Shown: positions 35,107 through 42,433 of the stretch, piece after piece
Position numbering within the stretch: position 1 is the first letter of the stretch
Layout: every line of letters begins with the position of its first letter
Assembly (NCBI RefSeq): GCF_900141745.1
Contig: NZ_FSRM01000002.1
Span: 3,772,530 to 3,836,529 of the forward strand
DNA from: Paraburkholderia phenazinium
Lineage (GTDB): Bacteria > Pseudomonadota > Gammaproteobacteria > Burkholderiales > Burkholderiaceae
Length of the DNA stretch: 64,000 nt
Direction of reading: 5' to 3'
Translations under genes and position numbers: made by a program
Notes under the pieces: model-generated
Database searches by the model: none
Told to the model about the DNA's origin: nothing
What the model saw: the letters and a program-made list of their open reading frames with translations, nothing else

Positions 35107-36123
35107 ATGTTCCATGAAATCGTCACGCAGCTCGACAACATGGTGTCCGCCCTGCAGACGCTGCTATATGTCGACGTGGTGCAGCCGTTTTTCTACCGCT
35201 TCGGCCTGATGGGTTACGACGAAGACACCTATGACGCCCTGTACTGGGTGATCATCGGCGCGCTGCAAATCGTCGTCATGTATCTCGCGCTGCGTCCGCT
35301 CGAAGCGCTGCGCCCCATCGAAGAGTGGAAGGACCGCAAGGCCTTGCGCGCCGATGTGCTGTACACGTGGATCGCCAAACTGGGCATCATCAATATCGCG
35401 TTCTTTTTCATGCTCCAGCCGCTGTTCGATCACTGGCAGAGCCTGATCTCGATCTACAACGTTCCGAACATCGATATCGACAACCTCTGGCCAGGCGTGA
35501 CGGATCAGCCGATCGTCTCGTTCCTGATCTATCTGGTGGTGCTCGACTTTGCCGGCTACTGGTATCACCGCTGGCAACACCGCTTCGGCGTGTGGTGGGA
35601 ACTGCACGCGGTGCATCACAGCCAGCAGCAGATGTCGTTGTGGAACGACGACCGCAATCACTTCCTCGACGACATCATCCAGGCCGCATTCTTTGCAGCG
35701 ATCTCGCTGTTTATCGGCGTGCAGCCGAACCAGTTTGTCGTGCTGATTGCAGTCAGTAACTTCATGCAGAGCATTCAGCACGTCAATGCGCGCTTGCCGT
35801 ATGGGTGGCTACTCGAGCGCATTGTCGTCAGCCCGATCTTTCATCGCCGCCATCACGCGGTCGGTTATGGTCATGAAGGCACCGCTTACGGCTGCAACTT
35901 CGGTGTGCTGTTTCCGTGGTGGGACATGATGTTCCGCACGGCGTCATGGAATCGCACGGTCGAGCCCACCGGTATTCGCGATCAGTTGCCGGCACCGCTC
36001 GGCGATAACCGCCCCTACGGCCAGGGCCTGCTCGCCCAGCAATGGTTGGCGTTCGGCCGCATCGCCGCACGTCTGACCGGCCGGCGCGCGTACGCGCCGG
36101 GCACAACCGACGCAGCAAACTGA
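35107..36123 (+). CDS. Sterol desaturase/fatty acid hydroxylase family protein
   Basis: Membrane di-iron oxygenase of 338 residues. The histidine clusters are HRWQH (154-158), HAVHH (167-171) and 'FHRRHHAVGYGHEG' (about 244-257). Several membrane segments flank them, e.g. 'YWVIIGALQIVVMYLAL' and 'IVSFLIYLVVLDFAG'. GAGG is six bases before the ATG at 35107. It probably hydroxylates or desaturates a lipid; the substrate is unknown. Co-transcription with an exported propeller is unusual and may mean the product or its electron donor works at the envelope. Confidence 0.92.
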   Translation: MFHEIVTQLDNMVSALQTLLYVDVVQPFFYRFGLMGYDEDTYDALYWVIIGALQIVVMYLALRPLEALRPIEEWKDRKALRADVLYTWIAKLGIINIAFFFMLQPLFDHWQSLISIYNVPNIDIDNLWPGVTDQPIVSFLIYLVVLDFAGYWYHRWQHRFGVWWELHAVHHSQQQMSLWNDDRNHFLDDIIQAAFFAAISLFIGVQPNQFVVLIAVSNFMQSIQHVNARLPYGWLLERIVVSPIFHRRHHAVGYGHEGTAYGCNFGVLFPWWDMMFRTASWNRTVEPTGIRDQLPAPLGDNRPYGQGLLAQQWLAFGRIAARLTGRRAYAPGTTDAAN

Positions 36124-36131
36124 CCCGTCGA

Positions 36132-36155
36132 CGCAGGGCGGCCTGCCGCCCTGCG
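36132..36155 (+). terminator. Strong hairpin terminator
   Basis: CGCAGGGCGG at 36132-36141 pairs with CCGCCCTGCG at 36146-36155 around a four-base loop, nine bases after the hydroxylase stop. No T-run, as is common in this high-GC group. Confidence 0.6.
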
Positions 36156-36561
36156 CTATCACGCTCGCTGTAAATTAATCTATTCACGGTCACGCCAGAC
36201 GCGCCGCTGTCGTACCCCGCCACGCAGTACGTCCTCCACTGTTCGAACCTTCGCGTATCCTTGCGTCGCACTGCATCGCAAGCTCTCACCAGCAAGCCGA
36301 TTACGCAATGGTTGCATGTCCTTACAAATCGGCCTGCTTTTCGATAGGTCTCCAAGGGATCGAATCTGCCGCCGCAAAGCGCGCTCTTACGATCGTCCAA
36401 CGGGCTCTATGCAGCGCTCACATTTCGTTGCAAACTCGCGTCCCGGTTACAACGCGAATGTCATCCGCTCCCCCGTTCGCGACGTTAGCCAGTTGGACGT
36501 ACACATAAGGGCCGCTTTCGACTTCGGGCCTGACAAAATGAAACCTTCGGAGCAGCCGATA
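36156..36561. other. Non-coding gap before the FecR-like gene
   Basis: About 400 bases between the hydroxylase terminator and the exported FecR-like gene. It is less GC-rich than the genes around it. I see no convincing gene on either strand: the open frames have an Arg- and Ser-rich shadow-like composition. It presumably holds the promoter and leader of the next gene, but no clear -35/-10 pair or riboswitch was recognised. Confidence 0.5.
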
Positions 36562-38751
36562 ATGACAACAACCTTCCACCGCCTGCGCGCGACCGCGCTC
36601 ACGGTCTCCGCCGTTCTTGCCATGATTCCGTTCGCGGGCCACGCTCAGGTGCCCTCGCCCACAGCGCCCGCTGCTTCGGCTGCCGGTGACCCGCCTGACC
36701 GCGTCGCACGTTTGAATTACTTCGCCGGCACCGTGACGCTGGAACCTGCCGGCCTGACCGACTGGTCCTATGCCGTACTGAACCGGCCGCTGACGACCGG
36801 CGACCAGTTGTGGGCCGATGCCAACGCGCGCGCGGAACTGCATGCCGGTTCGACGGCGCTGCGGCTCGATCAGCAGACCGCGCTCGACATCGTCAACCTG
36901 AATGACACGATCACGCAGTTGAAGGTTACGCAAGGCACGCTGTCCGCTCACGTGCGCGCATTGCCGGGCGGTCAGAACTTCGAGATCGACACGCCGAACG
37001 TGGCGCTTGTCGCCACCGCGCCAGGCCTGTTCCGCGTCGACGTTGCAGCCGACGGCAGTTCGACCACCATCACGGTGCGTGCAGGCACCGCCACGGTGTA
37101 CGGTGATGGAGGCTCATTCCAGGTGAACGCGGGCCAGCAGATCCAGTTTGTCGGCACCAACCTGCAACAGCAGGCGGACGGCGGTGCACCGGCACCCGAT
37201 GCGTTCGACCAGTGGGTCGCAAGCCGCGATCGCGCGGAAGACAACTCGGTCTCCGCACGCTACGTCTCACGCGAAATCCCCGGTTATGAAGACCTCGACG
37301 CCAACGGTACGTGGCGTAGCGACCCGACCTACGGCGAAGTGTGGGTGCCGACGGTAGCTGTCTCGGCTGGATGGGCGCCGTATCACGAAGGCCACTGGGC
37401 GTGGATCGCGCCGTGGGGCTGGACGTGGGTGGACGACGCGCCGTGGGGCTTCGCGCCTTTCCATTATGGACGCTGGGCCTATGTCGGCCGCGCGTGGGCA
37501 TGGGTGCCGGGTCCCGTGGTCGTGAGCCAGCCGCCGGTGTATGCACCGGCGCTGGTGGCCTTCGTCGGCGGCGGTGGTGGTGGCGGCGGCGCGCATTGGG
37601 GTGTCGACCTGGCGATTGGCGGAGCAGTAGGCGCCGGCGTGGCGTGGTTTGCACTCGGGCCGGGAGAGCCGTGGCATCCGGCGTATCACTACAGCCCGAC
37701 GTACTACAACCGCATCAACAACGTGAACATCACCAATGTTCACAACACGACGATCATCAACAACATCCACAACACGTACATCAACCAGAACGCACCGGGC
37801 GCCATTACGGCGGTACCGGCAAATGCGTTCGTACGCGGCGAGGCGGTTGCGCAGGCAGCGCGTCCGTTCAATGCGCAGAATCTGGCCCATGCGCAGATCG
37901 GTGCCGGCGCGCCGGCTATCGCGCCGGTTCAGCAGAGCTTTGCCGGCGCGCTGCGCCCGGCTCACGTGGGTGCACCGGCAGCGCTCGCGCAGCGTCAGGT
38001 GGTTGCGACCCGCGCACCGGTCGTGCCGGCCGCTTACCACGACACGTTAGCCCAACGCTTTGCCGCGGGCGGCGGCAAGGTGGCGGGGGCCGGCGCACCG
38101 GTGGTACGCACTGCGGCGCCTGCTGCCTTCACTGCCGTGGCACACCCGGGCGCGCCGGGTACAGCAGCGCCTCGTGGAGGCTTCCAGGTGATCAACCGGG
38201 CACAGGTTCATCCAGTCGGTCCGCAAGGCGCTCCTGGGCACGGCAATGAGGCGCAAGCGGGTCATGCGCCGAATGCAGCGGCTCCGGGTGCAGCAGCACC
38301 GAATGCCGCCGCTCCGAAGCCGCAAGCCGGGGAGCAGTTGCATCCGAACGCAGCTCAGGAGAACGGCGTACCACGTCCGCAAGGCGAAGCTCCGCACGCA
38401 CAGCCGGAAGAACGTAACGCGCGCCCTGCCGAAGCCGGCGCCGCGGCACCGCATGCACCGGAAGCCGGGCATGCCCAGCCGGAAGCCCAGCATGCGCAGC
38501 CCGAGCCACAGCGTCCTGCCGAAGCCGCCGCCGGCCAGCAGCCACAGCATGCTCAGGAAGCCGCACCCAGGCCGCATGAAGCGCAACCGGCCCAGGCGCC
38601 ACACGCGAACCCGCATCCGGCCGAGCCTCATGCCAATCCGCACCCGGCAGCGCCGCATCCGGAACCGCACCCGGAGCAACATGCACAGCCGCATCCGGCT
38701 CCAGAGCAGCACAAGCCGGAAGGTGAGCATAAAGACGAGCATCCGCACTAA
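36562..38751 (+). CDS. Exported FecR/DUF6600-like protein with His/Pro/Glu-rich tail
   Basis: A 729-residue secreted protein. Signal peptide at 1-29 ('TALTVSAVLAMIPFAGHA'). Residues about 40-210 form a FecR-type domain ('GDQLWADANARAELHAGSTALRL', 'RAGTATVYGDGGSFQVNAGQQI'). A Trp/Tyr/Pro-rich block follows ('WVPTVAVSAGWAPYHEGHWAWIAPWGWTWVDDAPWGFAPFHYGRW'), typical of DUF6600, then a Gly run, an Asn-rich 'NNVNITNVHNTTIINNIHN' segment, an Ala-rich linker and about 190 final residues made of His, Pro, Glu, Gln and Ala. There is no sigma factor gene, so it is not a normal FecR. I use the ATG at 36562, with CGGAG ten bases upstream; the ATG at 36538 is possible. Confidence 0.85.
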   Translation: MTTTFHRLRATALTVSAVLAMIPFAGHAQVPSPTAPAASAAGDPPDRVARLNYFAGTVTLEPAGLTDWSYAVLNRPLTTGDQLWADANARAELHAGSTALRLDQQTALDIVNLNDTITQLKVTQGTLSAHVRALPGGQNFEIDTPNVALVATAPGLFRVDVAADGSSTTITVRAGTATVYGDGGSFQVNAGQQIQFVGTNLQQQADGGAPAPDAFDQWVASRDRAEDNSVSARYVSREIPGYEDLDANGTWRSDPTYGEVWVPTVAVSAGWAPYHEGHWAWIAPWGWTWVDDAPWGFAPFHYGRWAYVGRAWAWVPGPVVVSQPPVYAPALVAFVGGGGGGGGAHWGVDLAIGGAVGAGVAWFALGPGEPWHPAYHYSPTYYNRINNVNITNVHNTTIINNIHNTYINQNAPGAITAVPANAFVRGEAVAQAARPFNAQNLAHAQIGAGAPAIAPVQQSFAGALRPAHVGAPAALAQRQVVATRAPVVPAAYHDTLAQRFAAGGGKVAGAGAPVVRTAAPAAFTAVAHPGAPGTAAPRGGFQVINRAQVHPVGPQGAPGHGNEAQAGHAPNAAAPGAAAPNAAAPKPQAGEQLHPNAAQENGVPRPQGEAPHAQPEERNARPAEAGAAAPHAPEAGHAQPEAQHAQPEPQRPAEAAAGQQPQHAQEAAPRPHEAQPAQAPHANPHPAEPHANPHPAAPHPEPHPEQHAQPHPAPEQHKPEGEHKDEHPH

Positions 38752-38758
38752 GCTCGTT

Positions 38759-38785
38759 GCGGCTGCCCGTTGTGCGGGCAGCCGC
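38759..38785. terminator. Strong bidirectional hairpin terminator
   Basis: GCGGCTGCCCG at 38759-38769 pairs exactly with CGGGCAGCCGC at 38775-38785 around a TTGTG loop. It lies in the 47-base gap between converging genes and should serve both. Confidence 0.7.
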
Positions 38786-38798
38786 CGTCAAGGCGTCA

Positions 38799-39566
38799 TC
38801 ACCCCGGACGCAGCGATCGCGCCGTGGCCACCAGATTGATCGGACTCACACGAATGATCCCGCCACGCGGGCTGTCGATGTCCGCGATCAGCGCGAACGA
38901 TGTCGCGACCACCAGCGGCAATACCAGCAGCAGCGTCAGGCCCACTTTGGCCGAGCGTGCGCCATAACCGACCAGCAGGTTGCAGCACACCGCGATCGCC
39001 ACCATGAGCCCCCACGCGGCGATTGGAATGCGATTCCACCACGCGGCCTGCGTGTACCCCTGCGAGTTCAGCACATCGTTCATGCCGGCGACAGCCAGCG
39101 CAGTGACGGGCGTCGGCTGCGCCCCAGCAGCGTCGCGCACTGCGGCCCACAAACCCGACTGCAGTTGCGCAGTGGCCGTGTTGATCTGTTCGAGCTCCTG
39201 CACATCGCGTGTCGTGTAAAACAGCACGCGTTGTTCGAGGTAGTGACCCAATAGCGTTCTCACCTGCTGCGCATCCGCAGCGGGCAGCAAATCCGCACGC
39301 ACGAATTCCGTGCCGATTGCGTTGGCTTCTTCTTCCTCATAGTTCTTGCGCTGATCGTATCGCCCCACTGCCATGGAAAAACTAAAGCCGATCATGAGCG
39401 CAAGCAGCGTGAGCGTCGCGGCCTGAACGACGTTGAAGTCTTCGCGCGACTCTGCAGTGAGGGCCTTCACACGCCTGAGCAGACTCGCCCCAATCAACGC
39501 CGACAAGGACATCGCCACCAGCGTCGACACAAACACCACCGCCGGATAGTCCATTGCATTACGCAT
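38799..39566 (-). CDS. DUF4239/bestrophin-like membrane protein
   Basis: A 255-residue membrane protein with four predicted helices: about 8-30 and 47-67, then 185-202 and 207-228 after a soluble helical middle part. 'GTEFVRADLLP' and 'LQSGLWAAVRDA' fit the DUF4239 (bestrophin-like) pattern seen in many proteobacteria. GGGGGAG is three bases before the ATG. Function is unknown; some related proteins are proposed to be channels. It is downstream of an exported unknown protein, 33 bases apart, so they are probably one operon. Confidence 0.78.
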   Translation of the reverse strand: MRNAMDYPAVVFVSTLVAMSLSALIGASLLRRVKALTAESREDFNVVQAATLTLLALMIGFSFSMAVGRYDQRKNYEEEEANAIGTEFVRADLLPAADAQQVRTLLGHYLEQRVLFYTTRDVQELEQINTATAQLQSGLWAAVRDAAGAQPTPVTALAVAGMNDVLNSQGYTQAAWWNRIPIAAWGLMVAIAVCCNLLVGYGARSAKVGLTLLLVLPLVVATSFALIADIDSPRGGIIRVSPINLVATARSLRPG

Positions 39567-39599
39567 ACGCTCCCCCGGATTGCGAATCTCGAACGAGGC

Positions 39600-40511
39600 T
39601 TAAGAGCCTGTCTTCAGATAATATCGGCCATCGGCTGCAACATTCGGACCGAAGCCGCATGCGGCCACTGCACCGTGCGTCGCGATGTCGAGCGTCTCAG
39701 GCGCGGTCAGCCTGAACTCGAGCAGGCATTTATCCCCGTGGCCGTCATACGCGCCAAGATTGCCCGCTTTCGCAGTGGCCTCGATCGTGGCGCCGACCGG
39801 CTCTTCCGAGACGACCACTCGCGCAATGGCGCCGAAAAACCGCACGTTTGCCACGACGGTTCCAGTGTTGACCACCGGCTGACCTTCGTTGCTGACGCCT
39901 GGATAGACGAACCGTGCCTCGAGCCGATACACGCCGTGACGCCCTTTCACCGGGGCGAGTGTGACGGTGCTCCATGCGCCCAGGCTCAGATAACGTGCGA
40001 AGCTCACCCCGGACGCGGGCAGACCCTGCACCACCTGCTTGTCTGCGATACCGGACAGACGTTGCTGCGCCACCTCGACGACGCGGCTTAGCATCGGATC
40101 GTCGGGCGCATCCTTGCCGCGGCTTGCGGCAGTGCGATAGTACGCACGGGCATTCGAAAACGCGCCCAGCCCCGCCTGCACATCGCCCTCGTGGATCAAG
40201 GCCATCGTGGCGCGTGCATGCGCCGAATTGAGGGCCTTCGGCGAGTTCTCTTCTTCGGCCTGCAAGGTGGCCGCATCGGCCAGCATCGATTCCATGTCGA
40301 CCAGCGTCTGCGCATCCTTGATGCGTCCCGCATCTAGCGCTGCAACACCGAGCGCCGCGCATGAGGCGTTGGTGCGGCACTGCACGTCCTTGCCGGCGAG
40401 CACGTAGCGACGGTACGCCTCGGCACGCGAGCCGGTATCGAACGCCTGGGCGGCAGCGAACGACGGCACTAGCACAGCGATAGCAGCAAAGACGAGAGGT
40501 TTTCCGAGCAT
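39600..40511 (-). CDS. Exported protein of unknown function (303 aa)
   Basis: A 303-residue predicted periplasmic protein with signal peptide 'MLGKPLVFAAIAVLVPSFAAAQ' when started at the ATG at 40511; a TTG at 40529 would add six residues. The first half is helical with a Cys pair ('VQCRTNASCAAL') and TPR-like sequence around 'ALGVAALDAGRIKDAQTLVDME' and 'GLGAFSNARAYYRTAASRGKDA'. The second half is beta-rich ('YRLEARFVYPGVSNEGQPVVNTG') with two more Cys. I do not recognise the family. It is cotranscribed with the DUF4239-like gene. Confidence 0.7.
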   Translation of the reverse strand: MLGKPLVFAAIAVLVPSFAAAQAFDTGSRAEAYRRYVLAGKDVQCRTNASCAALGVAALDAGRIKDAQTLVDMESMLADAATLQAEEENSPKALNSAHARATMALIHEGDVQAGLGAFSNARAYYRTAASRGKDAPDDPMLSRVVEVAQQRLSGIADKQVVQGLPASGVSFARYLSLGAWSTVTLAPVKGRHGVYRLEARFVYPGVSNEGQPVVNTGTVVANVRFFGAIARVVVSEEPVGATIEATAKAGNLGAYDGHGDKCLLEFRLTAPETLDIATHGAVAACGFGPNVAADGRYYLKTGS

Positions 40512-40822
40512 GAGTGGAAGTGAGGGCAATTACGTACTCGATAAGGAGCGTCCTGCATGAACTTTTGCATGAACGCGCCCGCTACGCGAATGTGCTTTCA
40601 CAGGTTCAGGTGCTACCAGTGATGCTGACAGAAAATCGACGAATGTGCGAACTCGCGCCGAAAGTTGTTGACGGGGTGAACAGGCCGCATCGGTATCGGC
40701 ACCCGGCTCGTTAGCTTCCATACGCCATAGCCATCATCGGCCTGGCGGATACCGATGCAATTGTGCTGGGCGAGATGCGCGCTGATCGCCGCGCTAGACA
40801 GGCCCTGTTCGCGCGCCCACTC
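40512..40822. other. Gap between the exported-protein gene and ftrA-like gene
   Basis: About 310 bases. The right two thirds (40613-40822, minus strand) continue open in the frame of the FtrA-like gene after its stop, with high GC3, but have no start of their own or recognisable product. The left part should hold the promoter for the 40511 gene. Nothing else is supported. Confidence 0.4.
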
Positions 40823-41791
40823 TCACCCATCACCCGCATCCGCGCCAAACTTCTTCCGATACGCTCCAGGACTCGTCAAAGCGATGCGCCGGAAATGCCG
40901 GCGCATCGATTCCTCCGAGCCAAAACCGGCCATCTGTGCAACGCGGGCCATCGGCAATGGGGTTTGCGCCTCCAGCAGTTCGCGCGCGATCGCCACGCGT
41001 TCACGCACCAGCCACTCGTAGGGGGCCATCCCGGTGGCATCATGAAACTGACGCTGCAACGTTCGCGGACTCATCGCCGCTTGCCCGGCAAGCGAGCTCA
41101 ATGTATGCGGCAATGCCGGGTTCGCCCTGATCCAGTCCATCAATCTGGCGACACGACCGCCCTCGTCCTGAGGCATCGGTCGCGGGACGAACTGCGCCTG
41201 GCCGCCCTCACGATGCGGCGGCACGACGAGCCGCTGCGCCACCCGGTTCGCGATCGCGCTACCGTGGTCGCGCCGCACCAGATGCAGCAGCATGTCGAGC
41301 CCCGCGGCCGATCCGGCCGAAGTCATCACCTGCCCTTCGTCGACGTACAGCGCGTCTGTCTGTACACGCAATTGCGGATAACGTTGCTGCAGCTTGTCCG
41401 CGTAGCGCCAGTGAGTGGTGACGGTTTTGCCGTCGAGCACCCCCGCTGCCGCAAGAACGAAAACCCCGGAGCAGATCGAGCAAAGCCGTGCGCCTCGCCG
41501 GTAGGCTGCACGAATTTTGGCCAGCAGGGGCGCGGGCGGCAATTCGTCGGCATCGCGCCAGCCCGGCACAACAATCGTCGCGGCGCGATCGAGCAGCCGC
41601 AGCGAGTACGGCGCCGTAACAGTAATGCCGCCTGCCGCGCGCAGCGGTCCCGGCTCGACTGCGCATACTGCGAAGCGATACCACTCCCGCTCGAGCTCCG
41701 GACGCTCGAGTGCGAACAGTTCGGTAACGCAGCCGAATTCGAAGGTACAGAGCCGGTCGTAAACCAGCGCGGCGACGAGATGATCTTGCAT
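40823..41791 (-). CDS. FtrA-like AraC family regulator with DJ-1/PfpI domain
   Basis: A 322-residue regulator. Residues 1-190 form a DJ-1/PfpI-like (GATase1) domain of the FtrA/GlxA group, with Cys in 'ARLCSICSGVFVLAAAG' at the nucleophile elbow. Residues about 215-315 are two AraC HTH motifs ('LSSLAGQAAMSPRTLQRQFHDATGMAPYEWL' and 'PMARVAQMAGFGSEESMRRHFRR'). It is divergent from a rhodanese gene, the partner usually found next to ftrA. A 9-base inverted repeat at its start is a likely operator. Confidence 0.93.
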   Translation of the reverse strand: MQDHLVAALVYDRLCTFEFGCVTELFALERPELEREWYRFAVCAVEPGPLRAAGGITVTAPYSLRLLDRAATIVVPGWRDADELPPAPLLAKIRAAYRRGARLCSICSGVFVLAAAGVLDGKTVTTHWRYADKLQQRYPQLRVQTDALYVDEGQVMTSAGSAAGLDMLLHLVRRDHGSAIANRVAQRLVVPPHREGGQAQFVPRPMPQDEGGRVARLMDWIRANPALPHTLSSLAGQAAMSPRTLQRQFHDATGMAPYEWLVRERVAIARELLEAQTPLPMARVAQMAGFGSEESMRRHFRRIALTSPGAYRKKFGADAGDG

Positions 41792-41825
41792 GGCGTGATG
41801 TTACCGTAGATTGACGATCACGCCA
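41791..41825. promoter_or_regulatory. Candidate FtrA operator, 9-bp inverted repeat
   Basis: TGGCGTGAT at 41791-41799 and ATCACGCCA at 41817-41825 are perfect inverted repeats with a 17-base spacer. They lie in the 97-base gap between the divergent ftrA-like and rhodanese genes, touching the ftrA-like start codon, as expected for an autoregulatory site. Confidence 0.5.
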
Positions 41826-41888
41826 CTTCTCCGGTGACTCGCCATCCGCAACAATGAAGGCTCATCCACCGCTAACAGGAGTTCCTTC

Positions 41889-42305
41889 ATGTCGCCCGCT
41901 GACAGCCTCGACCCAGTAACCGCCATCGCCGCAGCCGACAGCGCTGCCGCCCTCGCCCATTTCCAGGCATCGCTTCGCTTCGAAACCGACTGCTCGGATG
42001 TGTTTGCCGCGTGCGCCACAGGGAAACCCGCTTTCGTGCTGCTCGACGTGCGCAGTCCAGCGTTATATTTACAGGCACATATCGCCGGTGCGATCAATCT
42101 TCCGCACGGAAAAATCGTCGCCTCGAAGCTCGTGGATTACCCTGACGACACGCTGTTCGTCACCTATTGTGCCGGGCCCCACTGCAACGGCGCCACGCGC
42201 GGCGCCATCCGTCTCGCCCAGCTGGGGCGGCCGGTCAAAGTGATGATCGGTGGTGTGACCGGTTGGCTCGACGAAGGCTTCGAACTGATGTCAGGGAATG
42301 CTTAG
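41889..42305 (+). CDS. Rhodanese-like sulfurtransferase
   Basis: A 138-residue single rhodanese domain. The catalytic Cys94 is in 'VTYCAGPHCNGATRGA', with the six-residue active loop following it; 'FVLLDVRSPALYLQAHIAGAINLPHG' is the family N-terminal block and 'VKVMIGGVTGWLDEGF' the C-terminal one. AGGAG precedes the ATG. It is divergent from the ftrA-like regulator, which probably controls it. Sulfur donor and acceptor are unknown. Confidence 0.93.
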   Translation: MSPADSLDPVTAIAAADSAAALAHFQASLRFETDCSDVFAACATGKPAFVLLDVRSPALYLQAHIAGAINLPHGKIVASKLVDYPDDTLFVTYCAGPHCNGATRGAIRLAQLGRPVKVMIGGVTGWLDEGFELMSGNA

Positions 42306-42433
42306 GAAATACCTCTTCAAAACTCTCCCAAACCCTGAAAATCTATTAAAAAAATCCTCACAATAAATTAAACAAATCCTGCCAGCGGTCGATAACCAGT
42401 TGAGCTGTTCCCCCCTATTCGGCTGGACTAAAC

